Part shown: one piece after another, positions 1 to 6,543 of the stretch
How positions within the stretch are numbered: position 1 is the stretch's first letter
Layout of the letters: each line of letters opens with the position of its first letter
Assembly: GCA_947625445.1 (NCBI GenBank)
Contig: CANQOM010000076.1
Location: 1 to 7,470 of the forward strand
Length of the DNA: 7,470 nt
Direction: 5' to 3'
Origin: Candidatus Gastranaerophilales bacterium
GTDB lineage: Bacteria; Cyanobacteriota; Vampirovibrionia; Gastranaerophilales; Gastranaerophilaceae
Translations under genes and position numbers: made by a program
Notes under the pieces: generated by a model
The model's database searches: none
The model's input: only the letters and a program-made list of their open reading frames with translations
Told to the model about the DNA's origin: nothing

Positions 1-482
1 TCAAAACAATTATGTTAATGTACTTACCGTGGCTTCCGTTATCAGAAAGAGAAGCATTTAAACTTGAGATAAGGGAAAAGAACTCAAATAACGAATCAGG
101 AAATGAAGATAGTGTAATGATATTAATATCTACAGAAAATTTCGGTAATCTTCAAGCCAATATATACAAAACATCAAAAGATGGTATAAAAATAGAAGCT
201 ATTACATCACAAACATTTCCACAAAAAGAATTTATTGAATTAATGAAAGAAGAAAGTAAAAAATATAGTATAAATATTAATTTTGAGCTGGCATATAAAG
301 AAGAATTTAATAAAGAAAAAAATAAAGAATCAAAAACAGAAATATGTATGAATACAAGTCCCGGCGTTAATTTATTTTTAATATTAATATCCAACGCAGT
401 AATAAAAAATATACATAACATAGATGCAAAAGAAAATTTAAGAAATTCAAGAAAAGAGAAAATTGAAAATGGCAAAAGTTAA
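1..482 (+). CDS. C-terminal part of an unrecognised protein, possibly FliK-like (partial at 5' end)
   Basis: The reading frame is open to the left edge of the window: the codons before the first ATG at 12 read Lys-Thr-Ile. The 156 residues from that ATG are therefore probably only the C-terminal part of a longer protein. A short segment ending LPWLPLSER is followed by a stretch predicted as beta strands (VMILISTENFGNLQANIY, about residues 35-52), then a charged helical region and a Lys/Glu/Asn-rich hydrophilic part. The order 'hydrophobic LP segment, strand with LxTENxGxLxxxIY, helix ending in a new strand' resembles the C-terminal domain of flagellar hook-length control protein FliK. That is a pattern impression, not a firm match, and no other flagellar gene is visible. 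A hydrophobic patch (SPGVNLFLILISNAVI, about 115-130) is too short and isolated to call a membrane segment confidently. The gene overlaps the next start by 14 nt, which indicates co-transcription with radA. Confidence 0.6.
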   Translation, partial: KTIMLMYLPWLPLSEREAFKLEIREKNSNNESGNEDSVMILISTENFGNLQANIYKTSKDGIKIEAITSQTFPQKEFIELMKEESKKYSININFELAYKEEFNKEKNKESKTEICMNTSPGVNLFLILISNAVIKNIHNIDAKENLRNSRKEKIENGKS

Positions 483-1836
483 AACAAAATGGGTATGTCA
501 AAACTGCGGATATGAGACACCAAAATATATAGGGAAATGTCCTGATTGCGGAGCTTGGGGAACGCTAACGGAAGAGGCAGAATATAAAATACAATCACCC
601 CATCAAAGTATAGTAACAGATGAAAGTCCGATATGTCTTATAAATGAAATAGAAATAAATGAAAGTATAAGAATCCCAAGCGGATATGAAGAGTTAGACC
701 GAGTATTAGGCGGTGGATTTGTGCAAGGTTCATTAATACTTTTGGCAGGTGACCCAGGGATAGGGAAATCAACACTTGTACTACAAACTGCGGGAAAAAT
801 ATGTGCACAAAATAAAAAATTAATATATGTATGTGCCGAAGAATCAGGCTCACAAGTGAAATTAAGAGCAAAACGACTCAATGTTAATTCCGACAATCTT
901 TATGTATATTCTCAAACAAATCTGGAAGCGGTAGTTAATCAAATTGACAATATAAAACCGGATATACTTGTAATTGATTCAATACAATCAGTATATACAT
1001 CAACTATAACGAGTTCATCAGGGAGTGTATCTCAAATTCGAGAATGTACAAATATATTGATGGATATAGCAAAGAACAAGAACATAACAGTAATTGTAAT
1101 AGGGCATGTAACAAAAGACGGCAATATAGCCGGTCCTAAAGTATTAGAACATATGGTAGATACAGTAATATATTTTGAAGGAGATAAATATAAAACTCAA
1201 AGATTATTAAGGTCAATAAAAAATCGCTTTGGTTCAACAAATGAAATCGGAGTATTTAATATGGCAGATAACGGGCTTGAAGAAGTCATAAATCCATCGG
1301 AACTTTTCATGAAAGAAAAAACGGATATGGCAACCCCCGGGAGTGTAATAATCGCATCAAATGAAGGTACAAGAGCATTGTTAGTGGAAGTGCAGGCACT
1401 TGTAGGTTCAACATCATATCCCTCACCCAGAAGAGTTTCAACGGGAGTTGAATATAACAGATTACTTCAAATAATTGCGGTTTTAGAAAAAAGAATAGGA
1501 TTAAACTTATCAAAACATGATGTATACGTCAATGTTATAGGAGGGATTGAAATAGATGAGCCTGCTGCTGATTTAGGTATAGCACTGGCTATTGCTACTT
1601 GTTTTCGTGATGTTGTTGTTGATTCTGACTGTGTTATTATTGGTGAAATAAGTTTATCAGGCGAAATAAGAAATGTTAATAATATAGAAAAACGTATTTA
1701 TGAAGCACAAAAATTAGGATTTAAAAAAGCTATCATTCCAAAACAGAATAAAAAACTTTCTGAAAATTATAATATTGAAATTATACAAGTACCAAGATTG
1801 ATGGATGCAATAAAAGTTTGTGTTTCAAAAAAATAG
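469..1836 (+). CDS. radA: DNA repair protein RadA (Sms), RecA-like ATPase with Lon-type C-terminal domain
   Basis: RadA is a cytoplasmic ATP-dependent helicase-like protein that helps process recombination intermediates and stalled forks alongside RecA. The 455-residue product has the usual family length and all its landmarks. There is an N-terminal zinc finger with Cys10, Cys13, Cys24 and Cys27 (WVCQNCG ... KCPDCG). The Walker A motif GDPGIGKST is at 94-102. A Walker B strand ILVIDS ends at 171 with Asp170. The RadA-specific KNRFG motif is at 251-255. A Lon-protease-like domain follows from about 280 to the end, including GEISLSGEIRNV at 392-403; this domain is normally not proteolytic in RadA. 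I prefer ATG at 469, giving MAKVKTKWVC as in other RadA proteins, over the in-frame TTG at 463. No strong Shine-Dalgarno is seen, only a purine-rich AAGAGAAAA, and the start overlaps the upstream gene by 14 nt, so translational coupling is plausible. Synonymous codon use shifts near the 3' end (see findings). Confidence 0.97.
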   Translation: MAKVKTKWVCQNCGYETPKYIGKCPDCGAWGTLTEEAEYKIQSPHQSIVTDESPICLINEIEINESIRIPSGYEELDRVLGGGFVQGSLILLAGDPGIGKSTLVLQTAGKICAQNKKLIYVCAEESGSQVKLRAKRLNVNSDNLYVYSQTNLEAVVNQIDNIKPDILVIDSIQSVYTSTITSSSGSVSQIRECTNILMDIAKNKNITVIVIGHVTKDGNIAGPKVLEHMVDTVIYFEGDKYKTQRLLRSIKNRFGSTNEIGVFNMADNGLEEVINPSELFMKEKTDMATPGSVIIASNEGTRALLVEVQALVGSTSYPSPRRVSTGVEYNRLLQIIAVLEKRIGLNLSKHDVYVNVIGGIEIDEPAADLGIALAIATCFRDVVVDSDCVIIGEISLSGEIRNVNNIEKRIYEAQKLGFKKAIIPKQNKKLSENYNIEIIQVPRLMDAIKVCVSKK

Positions 1837-1870
1837 AAAATGAACAGATTCTTAAATATATTAACTATAA

Positions 1871-3163
1871 TTAAATACCAAACCTCAAATATATTTCATT
1901 AATATTTTTCAAATAATGCTGAATATTAAAACAATCTTCAATTTCTTCTTTTGAAAGAATATTCAAAATTTCACCATCTTTTAAAAGGTTTTCTTTGAAA
2001 TTGCCATTATTGTTAAAAGCATCAAGAGCATTTTTTTGGACAAGTTTATAAGCATCTTCTCTTAACAAGCCTTTATTACAAAGCGAAAGCAAAACTTTTT
2101 GAGAAAAAACAATCCCGCCGTAAAGGTTTGTATTTTTAAACATATTTTCTTTATGAATAACAAGATTTTTAATAGTATCATTAAGTCTTGAAAGCATATA
2201 ATCAATAAGAATAGTAGAATCAGGGAAAATAATTCTTTCTGCACTGGAATGAGAAATATCTCTTTCGTGCCAAAGAACAACATTTTCAAGTGCAGCAAAG
2301 GAATTAGACCTGACAATACGAGCTAAACCCGATAAGTTTTCGGCTGATATGGGGTTTTTCTTGTGAGGCATAGCAGAAGAACCTTTTTGACCTTCTTTAA
2401 AACTTTCTTCAACCTCTAATACTTCTGTTCTTTGAAGATGTCTTAATTCAACGGCAATTTGTTCAATACAACTTGCAATCAGAGCAAGAGATTGAATATA
2501 TCCGGCATGAATATCACGTGCAATAATTTGAGTAGAAAATCTTGCAGGACGAAGATTTAATAATTCGCAAGCGATTTTTTCAATTTCAGGACTAATATTA
2601 CTATAAGTACCGACAGGACCTGATATTTGTCCTATTTTAGCGACATCAAGTGCATGTTCAAAATTTTTTTTCATACGTTCAAAAATATCGATATATCCGC
2701 ATAATTTAACCCCAAATGTCATAGGTTCTGCATGAATACCGTGAGAACGACCTATACAAATTGTATCTTTATGTTCTTTTGCTTTATTTTTAAGTGTATC
2801 AATTAAATTATCCAAATCTTTAAGAATAATTTTCCCCGCATCGGCCATTTGAAGAGCAAGTGCAGTATCTATAACATCAGAACTGGTCATTCCCATATGA
2901 ATGTATCTGGAATTTTCACCAACATTTTCATTAATATTTGTAAGAAAAGCTATAACATCATGTCGAACTTCTTGTTCAATTTCATCAATTCTTTGAACAG
3001 AAAAAGAAGCTTTTGAGAGTATATCATTTAAAGCATTATCAGGGATTACTCCTAACTTATTATATGCTTTACAAACCGCAAGTTCTACATCAAGATAATA
3101 TTGAAATTTAGAATCAAGAGTCCAAATTTTTTTCATTTCAATTTTTGAATATCTCTCAATCAT
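1871..3163 (-). CDS. purB: Adenylosuccinate lyase PurB
   Basis: This cytoplasmic enzyme acts twice in purine synthesis. It cleaves SAICAR to AICAR plus fumarate, and adenylosuccinate to AMP plus fumarate. The 430-residue product matches the length of the Bacillus-type enzymes (about 431). The fumarase/aspartase superfamily signature GSSAMPHKKNP lies at 261-271, with the catalytic serine in the GSS triplet (262/263). Other active-site elements are His68 (RHDV), His89 followed by TSSD at 93-96, and His141 (RSHGIHAEPMTFG), the expected acid/base histidine. These positions agree with my recollection of B. subtilis PurB numbering. The start is supported by an AAGGAA ribosome binding site (complement of 3170-3175) about 6 nt before the ATG. 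It converges with radA across only 34 nt, where I see no clear hairpin terminator. It is divergent from the leuA-like gene. No other pur gene is nearby, so it appears to be a single-gene unit here. Confidence 0.98.
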   Translation of the reverse strand: MIERYSKIEMKKIWTLDSKFQYYLDVELAVCKAYNKLGVIPDNALNDILSKASFSVQRIDEIEQEVRHDVIAFLTNINENVGENSRYIHMGMTSSDVIDTALALQMADAGKIILKDLDNLIDTLKNKAKEHKDTICIGRSHGIHAEPMTFGVKLCGYIDIFERMKKNFEHALDVAKIGQISGPVGTYSNISPEIEKIACELLNLRPARFSTQIIARDIHAGYIQSLALIASCIEQIAVELRHLQRTEVLEVEESFKEGQKGSSAMPHKKNPISAENLSGLARIVRSNSFAALENVVLWHERDISHSSAERIIFPDSTILIDYMLSRLNDTIKNLVIHKENMFKNTNLYGGIVFSQKVLLSLCNKGLLREDAYKLVQKNALDAFNNNGNFKENLLKDGEILNILSKEEIEDCFNIQHYLKNINEIYLRFGI

Positions 3164-3187
3164 AAATCTTTCCTTTTCAATGCTTTT

Positions 3188-3216
3188 ATTCTACAATAAG
3201 ACCATAACAAGTTCAA
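3188..3216 (-). promoter_or_regulatory. Candidate sigma-70-type promoter of purB
   Basis: Read on the minus strand, a -35-like TTGAAC (3211-3216) and a -10-like TAGAAT (3188-3193) are separated by exactly 17 nt. This places the transcription start a short distance upstream of the purB ribosome binding site. The -10 differs from TATAAT at one position and the -35 matches TTGACA at four of six. The -10 region lies in a 14-bp motif that recurs before the pilin-like gene at 7208-7221. This is inferred from sequence only. Confidence 0.5.
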
Positions 3217-3290
3217 GCGAAATTCCCAAGGGTAAGGTCGAACGAAATGAATGAACCCTGAATCTGCCAGAAAAGCCCCTGAAACAAGTC
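3205..3290. repeat. Higher-GC intergenic patch with fragments of a dispersed repeat
   Basis: Within the purB/leuA divergent spacer, 3211-3290 is about 46% G+C by hand count (37 of 80), clearly richer than the coding sequence on both sides. It contains CTGAAACAA (3280-3288), which recurs at 6408-6416 in the second repeat locus of this window. It also contains an inverted-orientation AACCCTGAATCTGCC (3254-3268), related to the TTCAGGGTGACA-type units seen there. Elements of the CTGAAACAAGTTCAGG type are common degenerate intergenic repeats in many bacteria. This patch appears to be an eroded copy. No protein or RNA gene is evident in it. Confidence 0.4.
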
Positions 3291-3350
3291 AATATAAAAT
3301 TACAACCAATCCAAGATAAAAGAAAAACAGAAATGACGAAAGGTAAAAAA

Positions 3351-4910
3351 ATGACTGAAAAAGATATAACAATCAATCAAAGACAACCGTTTTTCTATGA
3401 TATAACCTTAAGAGACGGGAATCAGTCACTAAAAAAGCCTTGGAATACATTTGAAAAAGAATTAATATTCAATCATCTTGTAGAATTAGGCATTCAAGGT
3501 GTTGAAGTAGGGTTTGCGGCAGCTTCTGAAATGGATTTTGAAGCTTGTTCAAGGTTAGCATCCATAGCACCTGACAATGTTGTAATATCAGCTCTGGCAA
3601 GGACATTAGAAAATGATATAACAAAAGCTGCAGAAGCTATAAAAACCGCACCAAAACAAAGAATACATACTTTCATAGCCATGAGCCCTTTTAATATGCA
3701 ATACGTATTAAATAAATCACCGGAACAAGTAAGAAAACAAGCAATAGAAGCAGTAGAATACGCAAAAAAATTGATGGGTAAACAAGGGGAAGTTGAATTT
3801 TCAGTGGAACATTTTGGAGACTGCCTTGAAAACATTGATTTTGTTATAGATACATTAAAAGAAGTTGTAAAAGCAGGTGCAAATGTTATAAATTTACCGA
3901 ATACGGTAGAAAGAACAAGACCAAAAGTATTTATAAATTTGGTAGAGAAAGTATATGAATCACTGCCGAAAGATATAATAATATCGGTACACAATCATAA
4001 TGACTTAGGGATGGCAACTGCAGCAACGGTAGAAAGTTATTTTGCAGGTGCAGTTCAGCTGGAATGTGCGCTGAACGGACTGGGAGAAAGAGCCGGAAAT
4101 ACAAATTTATATGAAGTTGCAGTAGCATTACATAACTCAGGAGTAGATGTACCTTTAAATTTAGCAAAGATATATGAATTAGCATTAATAATTTCAGACA
4201 TGTCAGGAGTAAAGATATACGAAAAAGCTCCATTAATAGGGCCTGACGCATTAGCACACAGAAGCGGAATCCATCAGGATGGAGCAATAAAAACAAAAGA
4301 TATGGAAAAAGGTGCATATAGACCTATACATCCTTCTCTAATAGGCAGAAAAGATGATGAAAAATTAGGCTTTACTTCTCAATCCGGCAAAACTGCAATA
4401 TATGAAATTATAACAGAAGCAGGTTATCCTATAACCCTGCAGGAAGCACAAAGAATAGCACCGGTTGCTAAAGAAATTGCAGAAAAAACAGGTGAACTCT
4501 CTACTAAAAATATTATTGATATTTATTATAAACATGTGTTCAATATTCAAGGAGCATTTACTCTTTGTAAAATGGATAAACTGGATGACGGTAACATAAA
4601 TCTTCATTTTAAATATCACGAAAAAGAATATGATATAAAAATGTTAGGAAACGGACCTGTAGACGGATGTATAAAGGCTATACAAAAAGCAGGATTTAAG
4701 TGTGAGCTATTACATTACGAACAACAAGCATTAAACGAAGAATTAATGGGTTCAGGAGCTACCGCTATGAGTATAATGCATTTCAGAGCGCCTAACGGAC
4801 AATCAATAATATCAAGAGGTAAAGACGAAAGTACAATTAACGCAAATATTAAAGCAATATTTAACGGATTAAATATTATAGAAAACCTAATGACAAGCCA
4901 AGTAAAATAG
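3351..4910 (+). CDS. leuA: 2-isopropylmalate synthase-like acyltransferase (LeuA family)
   Basis: The likely reaction is condensation of acetyl-CoA with 2-oxoisovalerate to 2-isopropylmalate, the first committed step of leucine synthesis in the cytoplasm. The 519-residue product has an N-terminal TIM-barrel (about 12-290) with DITLRDGNQ (17-25), the metal-ligand motif HNHNDLG (214-220), GLGERAGN (243-250) and the HRSGIHQDG region (303-311). The C-terminus (about 385-515) resembles the LeuA regulatory/dimerisation domain, with GNGPVDGCIKAI. Its presence suggests leucine feedback control. The signature reads RDGNQ rather than the usual bacterial RDGEQ, a variant known in fungal and actinobacterial LeuA. 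Related enzymes (homocitrate, citramalate or Re-citrate synthase) cannot be fully excluded. ATG 3351 is preferred over in-frame ATG 3333 because AAAGG (3339-3343) sits 7 nt before it. It is followed after 11 nt by a TPR gene. No leuB, leuC or leuD is visible. Confidence 0.9.
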   Translation: MTEKDITINQRQPFFYDITLRDGNQSLKKPWNTFEKELIFNHLVELGIQGVEVGFAAASEMDFEACSRLASIAPDNVVISALARTLENDITKAAEAIKTAPKQRIHTFIAMSPFNMQYVLNKSPEQVRKQAIEAVEYAKKLMGKQGEVEFSVEHFGDCLENIDFVIDTLKEVVKAGANVINLPNTVERTRPKVFINLVEKVYESLPKDIIISVHNHNDLGMATAATVESYFAGAVQLECALNGLGERAGNTNLYEVAVALHNSGVDVPLNLAKIYELALIISDMSGVKIYEKAPLIGPDALAHRSGIHQDGAIKTKDMEKGAYRPIHPSLIGRKDDEKLGFTSQSGKTAIYEIITEAGYPITLQEAQRIAPVAKEIAEKTGELSTKNIIDIYYKHVFNIQGAFTLCKMDKLDDGNINLHFKYHEKEYDIKMLGNGPVDGCIKAIQKAGFKCELLHYEQQALNEELMGSGATAMSIMHFRAPNGQSIISRGKDESTINANIKAIFNGLNIIENLMTSQVK

Positions 4911-4921
4911 AAAGTAAAATA
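4900..4921 (+). repeat. Short direct repeat at the leuA/TPR gene junction
   Basis: The 10-mer AAGTAAAATA occurs at 4900-4909 and again at 4912-4921, a 12-nt period. The first copy contains the end of the leuA-like gene and its stop codon. The second ends immediately before the TG of the TPR start codon, supplying its preceding A-rich leader. This looks like a small tandem duplication, but it is short and AT-rich, so chance is possible. Confidence 0.35.
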
Positions 4922-6334
4922 ATGAGTACAAACACAACTTTAATGCAGGCACAAATGCTTATTGATGAAGAACAATATGAAAAAGCATACGATATGCTTG
5001 AAAATTCATATGATAAATTAAAAGATGATGCAGAATATCTTGAAAAAATTGCACTTTTAGCTAAAACAATGGATAAAAACGAAGACGCTGCAAAATATTG
5101 GGAAGAATTAGTTGTTGTTAATCCCAATTCAATTGTGGGTTATTCAGAATTACTTGATATATATATGAATACAAATAATTATAAATACTATATAACACGA
5201 GCTAAATACAAGATATTAAATGAAAAAGTCACTCAGGCAATTGATGATTATAAAAAAGCAATAAATTCAACATCGGAAGAAAATGAAATTATTAATGCAC
5301 GATTTTTACTTGCAAAAGCATACGAACATACAGGTAAAATTCAAAATGCTATAGACGAATTTTACAGAATTATTGAACAAAAAGATGATATGGCAATATA
5401 TTATAAATTGGCAGATTTATATTCAGGAATGAATGACAGATATTCTGCTATAAACATTTTAGAACGAGGGGTTAAGGCATTTCCTGATAATGTTGAATTA
5501 AGTGAATATTTATCAGCTTTGTATTTAAGAGAAGGACAATATGATAAAGCAATAGAATACGCTAAAAGCGAATATACTAAAATCAAAGCTTATTTAATGA
5601 AAGGTGATAACGAAAAAGCCATTGATATGCTCTCTAAATTAGAAGATAAAGAAAATGCTAATTATTGGGCATTATATGCTGAATATTATTTTAATATGAA
5701 AGATTGGACAAAATGTAATGAAAATATAGATAAATTTAATGAATTATCACCGCAAAACCCATTAGTATACCAAATGAGAGCCTTAGTATGTGACGCAAAT
5801 AAAGACTCATACGGATATCACTATAATATGGGTAAATGCTATTCTTATAAACAAGAATATGAATTAGCCTTATCAGAATACTTAAACGCTCACAGATGTG
5901 ACCAGAATAAATCTGAAGCGGTAAAAGAGATTATAAAAATTAATGAAGCAATGGGCGATAAAACAAGTCTAATGGAATTTTATGAAAAATTAGTAAGACA
6001 AGAACCGGATAACCCCATGGCATTAAAAGGCTTGGGTGATGTCTATATTGATTTATACGAATTTAAAAGTGCACTTGAATATTACAATAAACTTTTAAAA
6101 ACAAATAACTTTGATTATGAAATATATAAACAAATTGGTTTTTGTTATGAAAAATTGAAAGACAATTCCAAGGCAAAAGAATTTTATGAAAAATACCTTG
6201 AAAGGGCACCTTTATCACCTGACAGTAAAAAACTTAAGGAAAAAATATCAAAAATGGTAATAACCGATTCAACACCTCAAGGTGGAGAAGAAGAAGGTAT
6301 TATTGATAAAATAATGAAAATTTTCGGCAAATAA
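4922..6334 (+). CDS. Tetratricopeptide-repeat protein with C-terminal amphipathic tail, function unknown
   Basis: The 470-residue product is almost entirely helical repeats. The clearest TPR units are at about 125-158 (ARFLLAKAYEHTGKIQNAIDEF), 159-191 (YYKLADLYSGM...AFPDN), 192-225, 366-399 (ALKGLGDVYIDLYEFKSALEYY) and 400-433 (IYKQIGFCYEKLKDNSKAKEFY). Degenerate helical pairs lie between these and before them. There is no signal peptide or transmembrane segment, so a cytoplasmic scaffold or adaptor role is likely. After the repeats comes a flexible stretch rich in Ser, Pro, Gly and Glu (about 446-458). A short terminal helix follows (GIIDKIMKIFGK, 459-470) with alternating hydrophobic and lysine residues; it could dock on a membrane or a partner. 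The gene starts 11 nt after the leuA-like stop and has only a weak AAAG-type ribosome binding site, so it is probably co-transcribed and perhaps translationally coupled. I cannot assign a specific function. Co-transcription alone does not make it a leucine-pathway protein. Confidence 0.88.
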   Translation: MSTNTTLMQAQMLIDEEQYEKAYDMLENSYDKLKDDAEYLEKIALLAKTMDKNEDAAKYWEELVVVNPNSIVGYSELLDIYMNTNNYKYYITRAKYKILNEKVTQAIDDYKKAINSTSEENEIINARFLLAKAYEHTGKIQNAIDEFYRIIEQKDDMAIYYKLADLYSGMNDRYSAINILERGVKAFPDNVELSEYLSALYLREGQYDKAIEYAKSEYTKIKAYLMKGDNEKAIDMLSKLEDKENANYWALYAEYYFNMKDWTKCNENIDKFNELSPQNPLVYQMRALVCDANKDSYGYHYNMGKCYSYKQEYELALSEYLNAHRCDQNKSEAVKEIIKINEAMGDKTSLMEFYEKLVRQEPDNPMALKGLGDVYIDLYEFKSALEYYNKLLKTNNFDYEIYKQIGFCYEKLKDNSKAKEFYEKYLERAPLSPDSKKLKEKISKMVITDSTPQGGEEEGIIDKIMKIFGK

Positions 6335-6359
6335 GATTTGTTATTCTAACCTTAATATC

Positions 6360-6470
6360 TGTCATGCTGAGGAGCAAAAGGAGTTCAGAATCTTATGAAC
6401 TAAAGACTGAAACAAATTCAGGTGACACATGACAAGTTTAGGGTAACATACAGATAGTTCACGGTGACAT
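6360..6470 (+). repeat. Degenerate intergenic repeat cluster (TTCAGGGTGACAT-type units)
   Basis: Three related units follow each other at 6414-6428 (AAATTCAGGTGACAC), 6434-6449 (AAGTTTAGGGTAACAT) and 6455-6470 (TAGTTCACGGTGACAT), with start-to-start spacing of 20 and 21 nt. An inverted relative, TGTCATGCTGA, lies at 6360-6370, and GTTCAGAATCTTATGAAC follows at 6382-6399. Together they resemble a palindromic dispersed repeat whose arms read TGTCATnCTGA and TTCAGGGTGACA, a type often scattered between genes in bacterial genomes. The rest of the 6335-6497 spacer shows no open reading frame worth calling. Confidence 0.55.
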
Positions 6471-6497
6471 TAATTTTTATGCATTACATTTATATAA

Positions 6498-6527
6498 AAG
6501 AGGACTGACTATACAGTCAGTCCTCTT
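6498..6527 (-). terminator. Rho-independent terminator downstream of the pilin-like gene
   Basis: A perfect 13-bp inverted repeat (AAGAGGACTGACT at 6498-6510, AGTCAGTCCTCTT at 6515-6527) encloses a 4-nt loop, ATAC. On the minus strand the stem is followed by a T-rich run (TTATATAAATG), and the structure begins 16 nt after the pilin-like stop codon, so it best serves that gene. On the plus strand the downstream sequence is A-rich without a T tract. It could still slow transcription from the TPR operon, making it partly bidirectional. Confidence 0.85.
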
Positions 6528-6543
6528 AATAATTATAATAAAC

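Noticed and set aside
463..468. TTG start two codons upstream for radA
   Set aside because: ATG at 469 gives the conserved RadA N-terminus (MAKVKTKWVC), and ATG is preferred over TTG.
1837..1870. A terminator between convergent radA and purB
   Set aside because: I found no stable GC-containing hairpin in the 34 nt. The sequence is only AT-rich.
3293..3298. TATAAA as a -10 element for the leuA-like gene
   Set aside because: No -35-like hexamer lies 16-18 nt upstream, so support is too thin to list, although a promoter must exist somewhere in this spacer or upstream of it.
3333..3350. ATG 3333 as the start of the leuA-like gene
   Set aside because: The six extra residues are encoded by the AAAGG ribosome binding site and A-rich spacer that properly precede ATG 3351.
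3191..3376. A 61-codon minus-strand open frame across the purB/leuA spacer
   Set aside because: It covers the purB promoter candidate and the start of the leuA-like gene, has no ribosome binding site of note, and lies in repeat-like sequence. I judge it non-coding.
3494..3994. A 166-codon minus-strand open frame inside the leuA-like gene
   Set aside because: It is antisense to the conserved TIM-barrel coding sequence and shows no recognisable motif. Long antisense frames arise easily when A-ending codons dominate the sense strand.
3931..4317. A 128-codon Leu-rich minus-strand frame inside the leuA-like gene
   Set aside because: Its apparent hydrophobicity comes from the complement of A-rich sense codons. 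It is wholly inside a well-supported gene.
6360..6470. A CRISPR-like array
   Set aside because: The units are degenerate, only about 16 nt, with 5-6 nt between them, which does not fit CRISPR repeat and spacer sizes. No cas gene is present.
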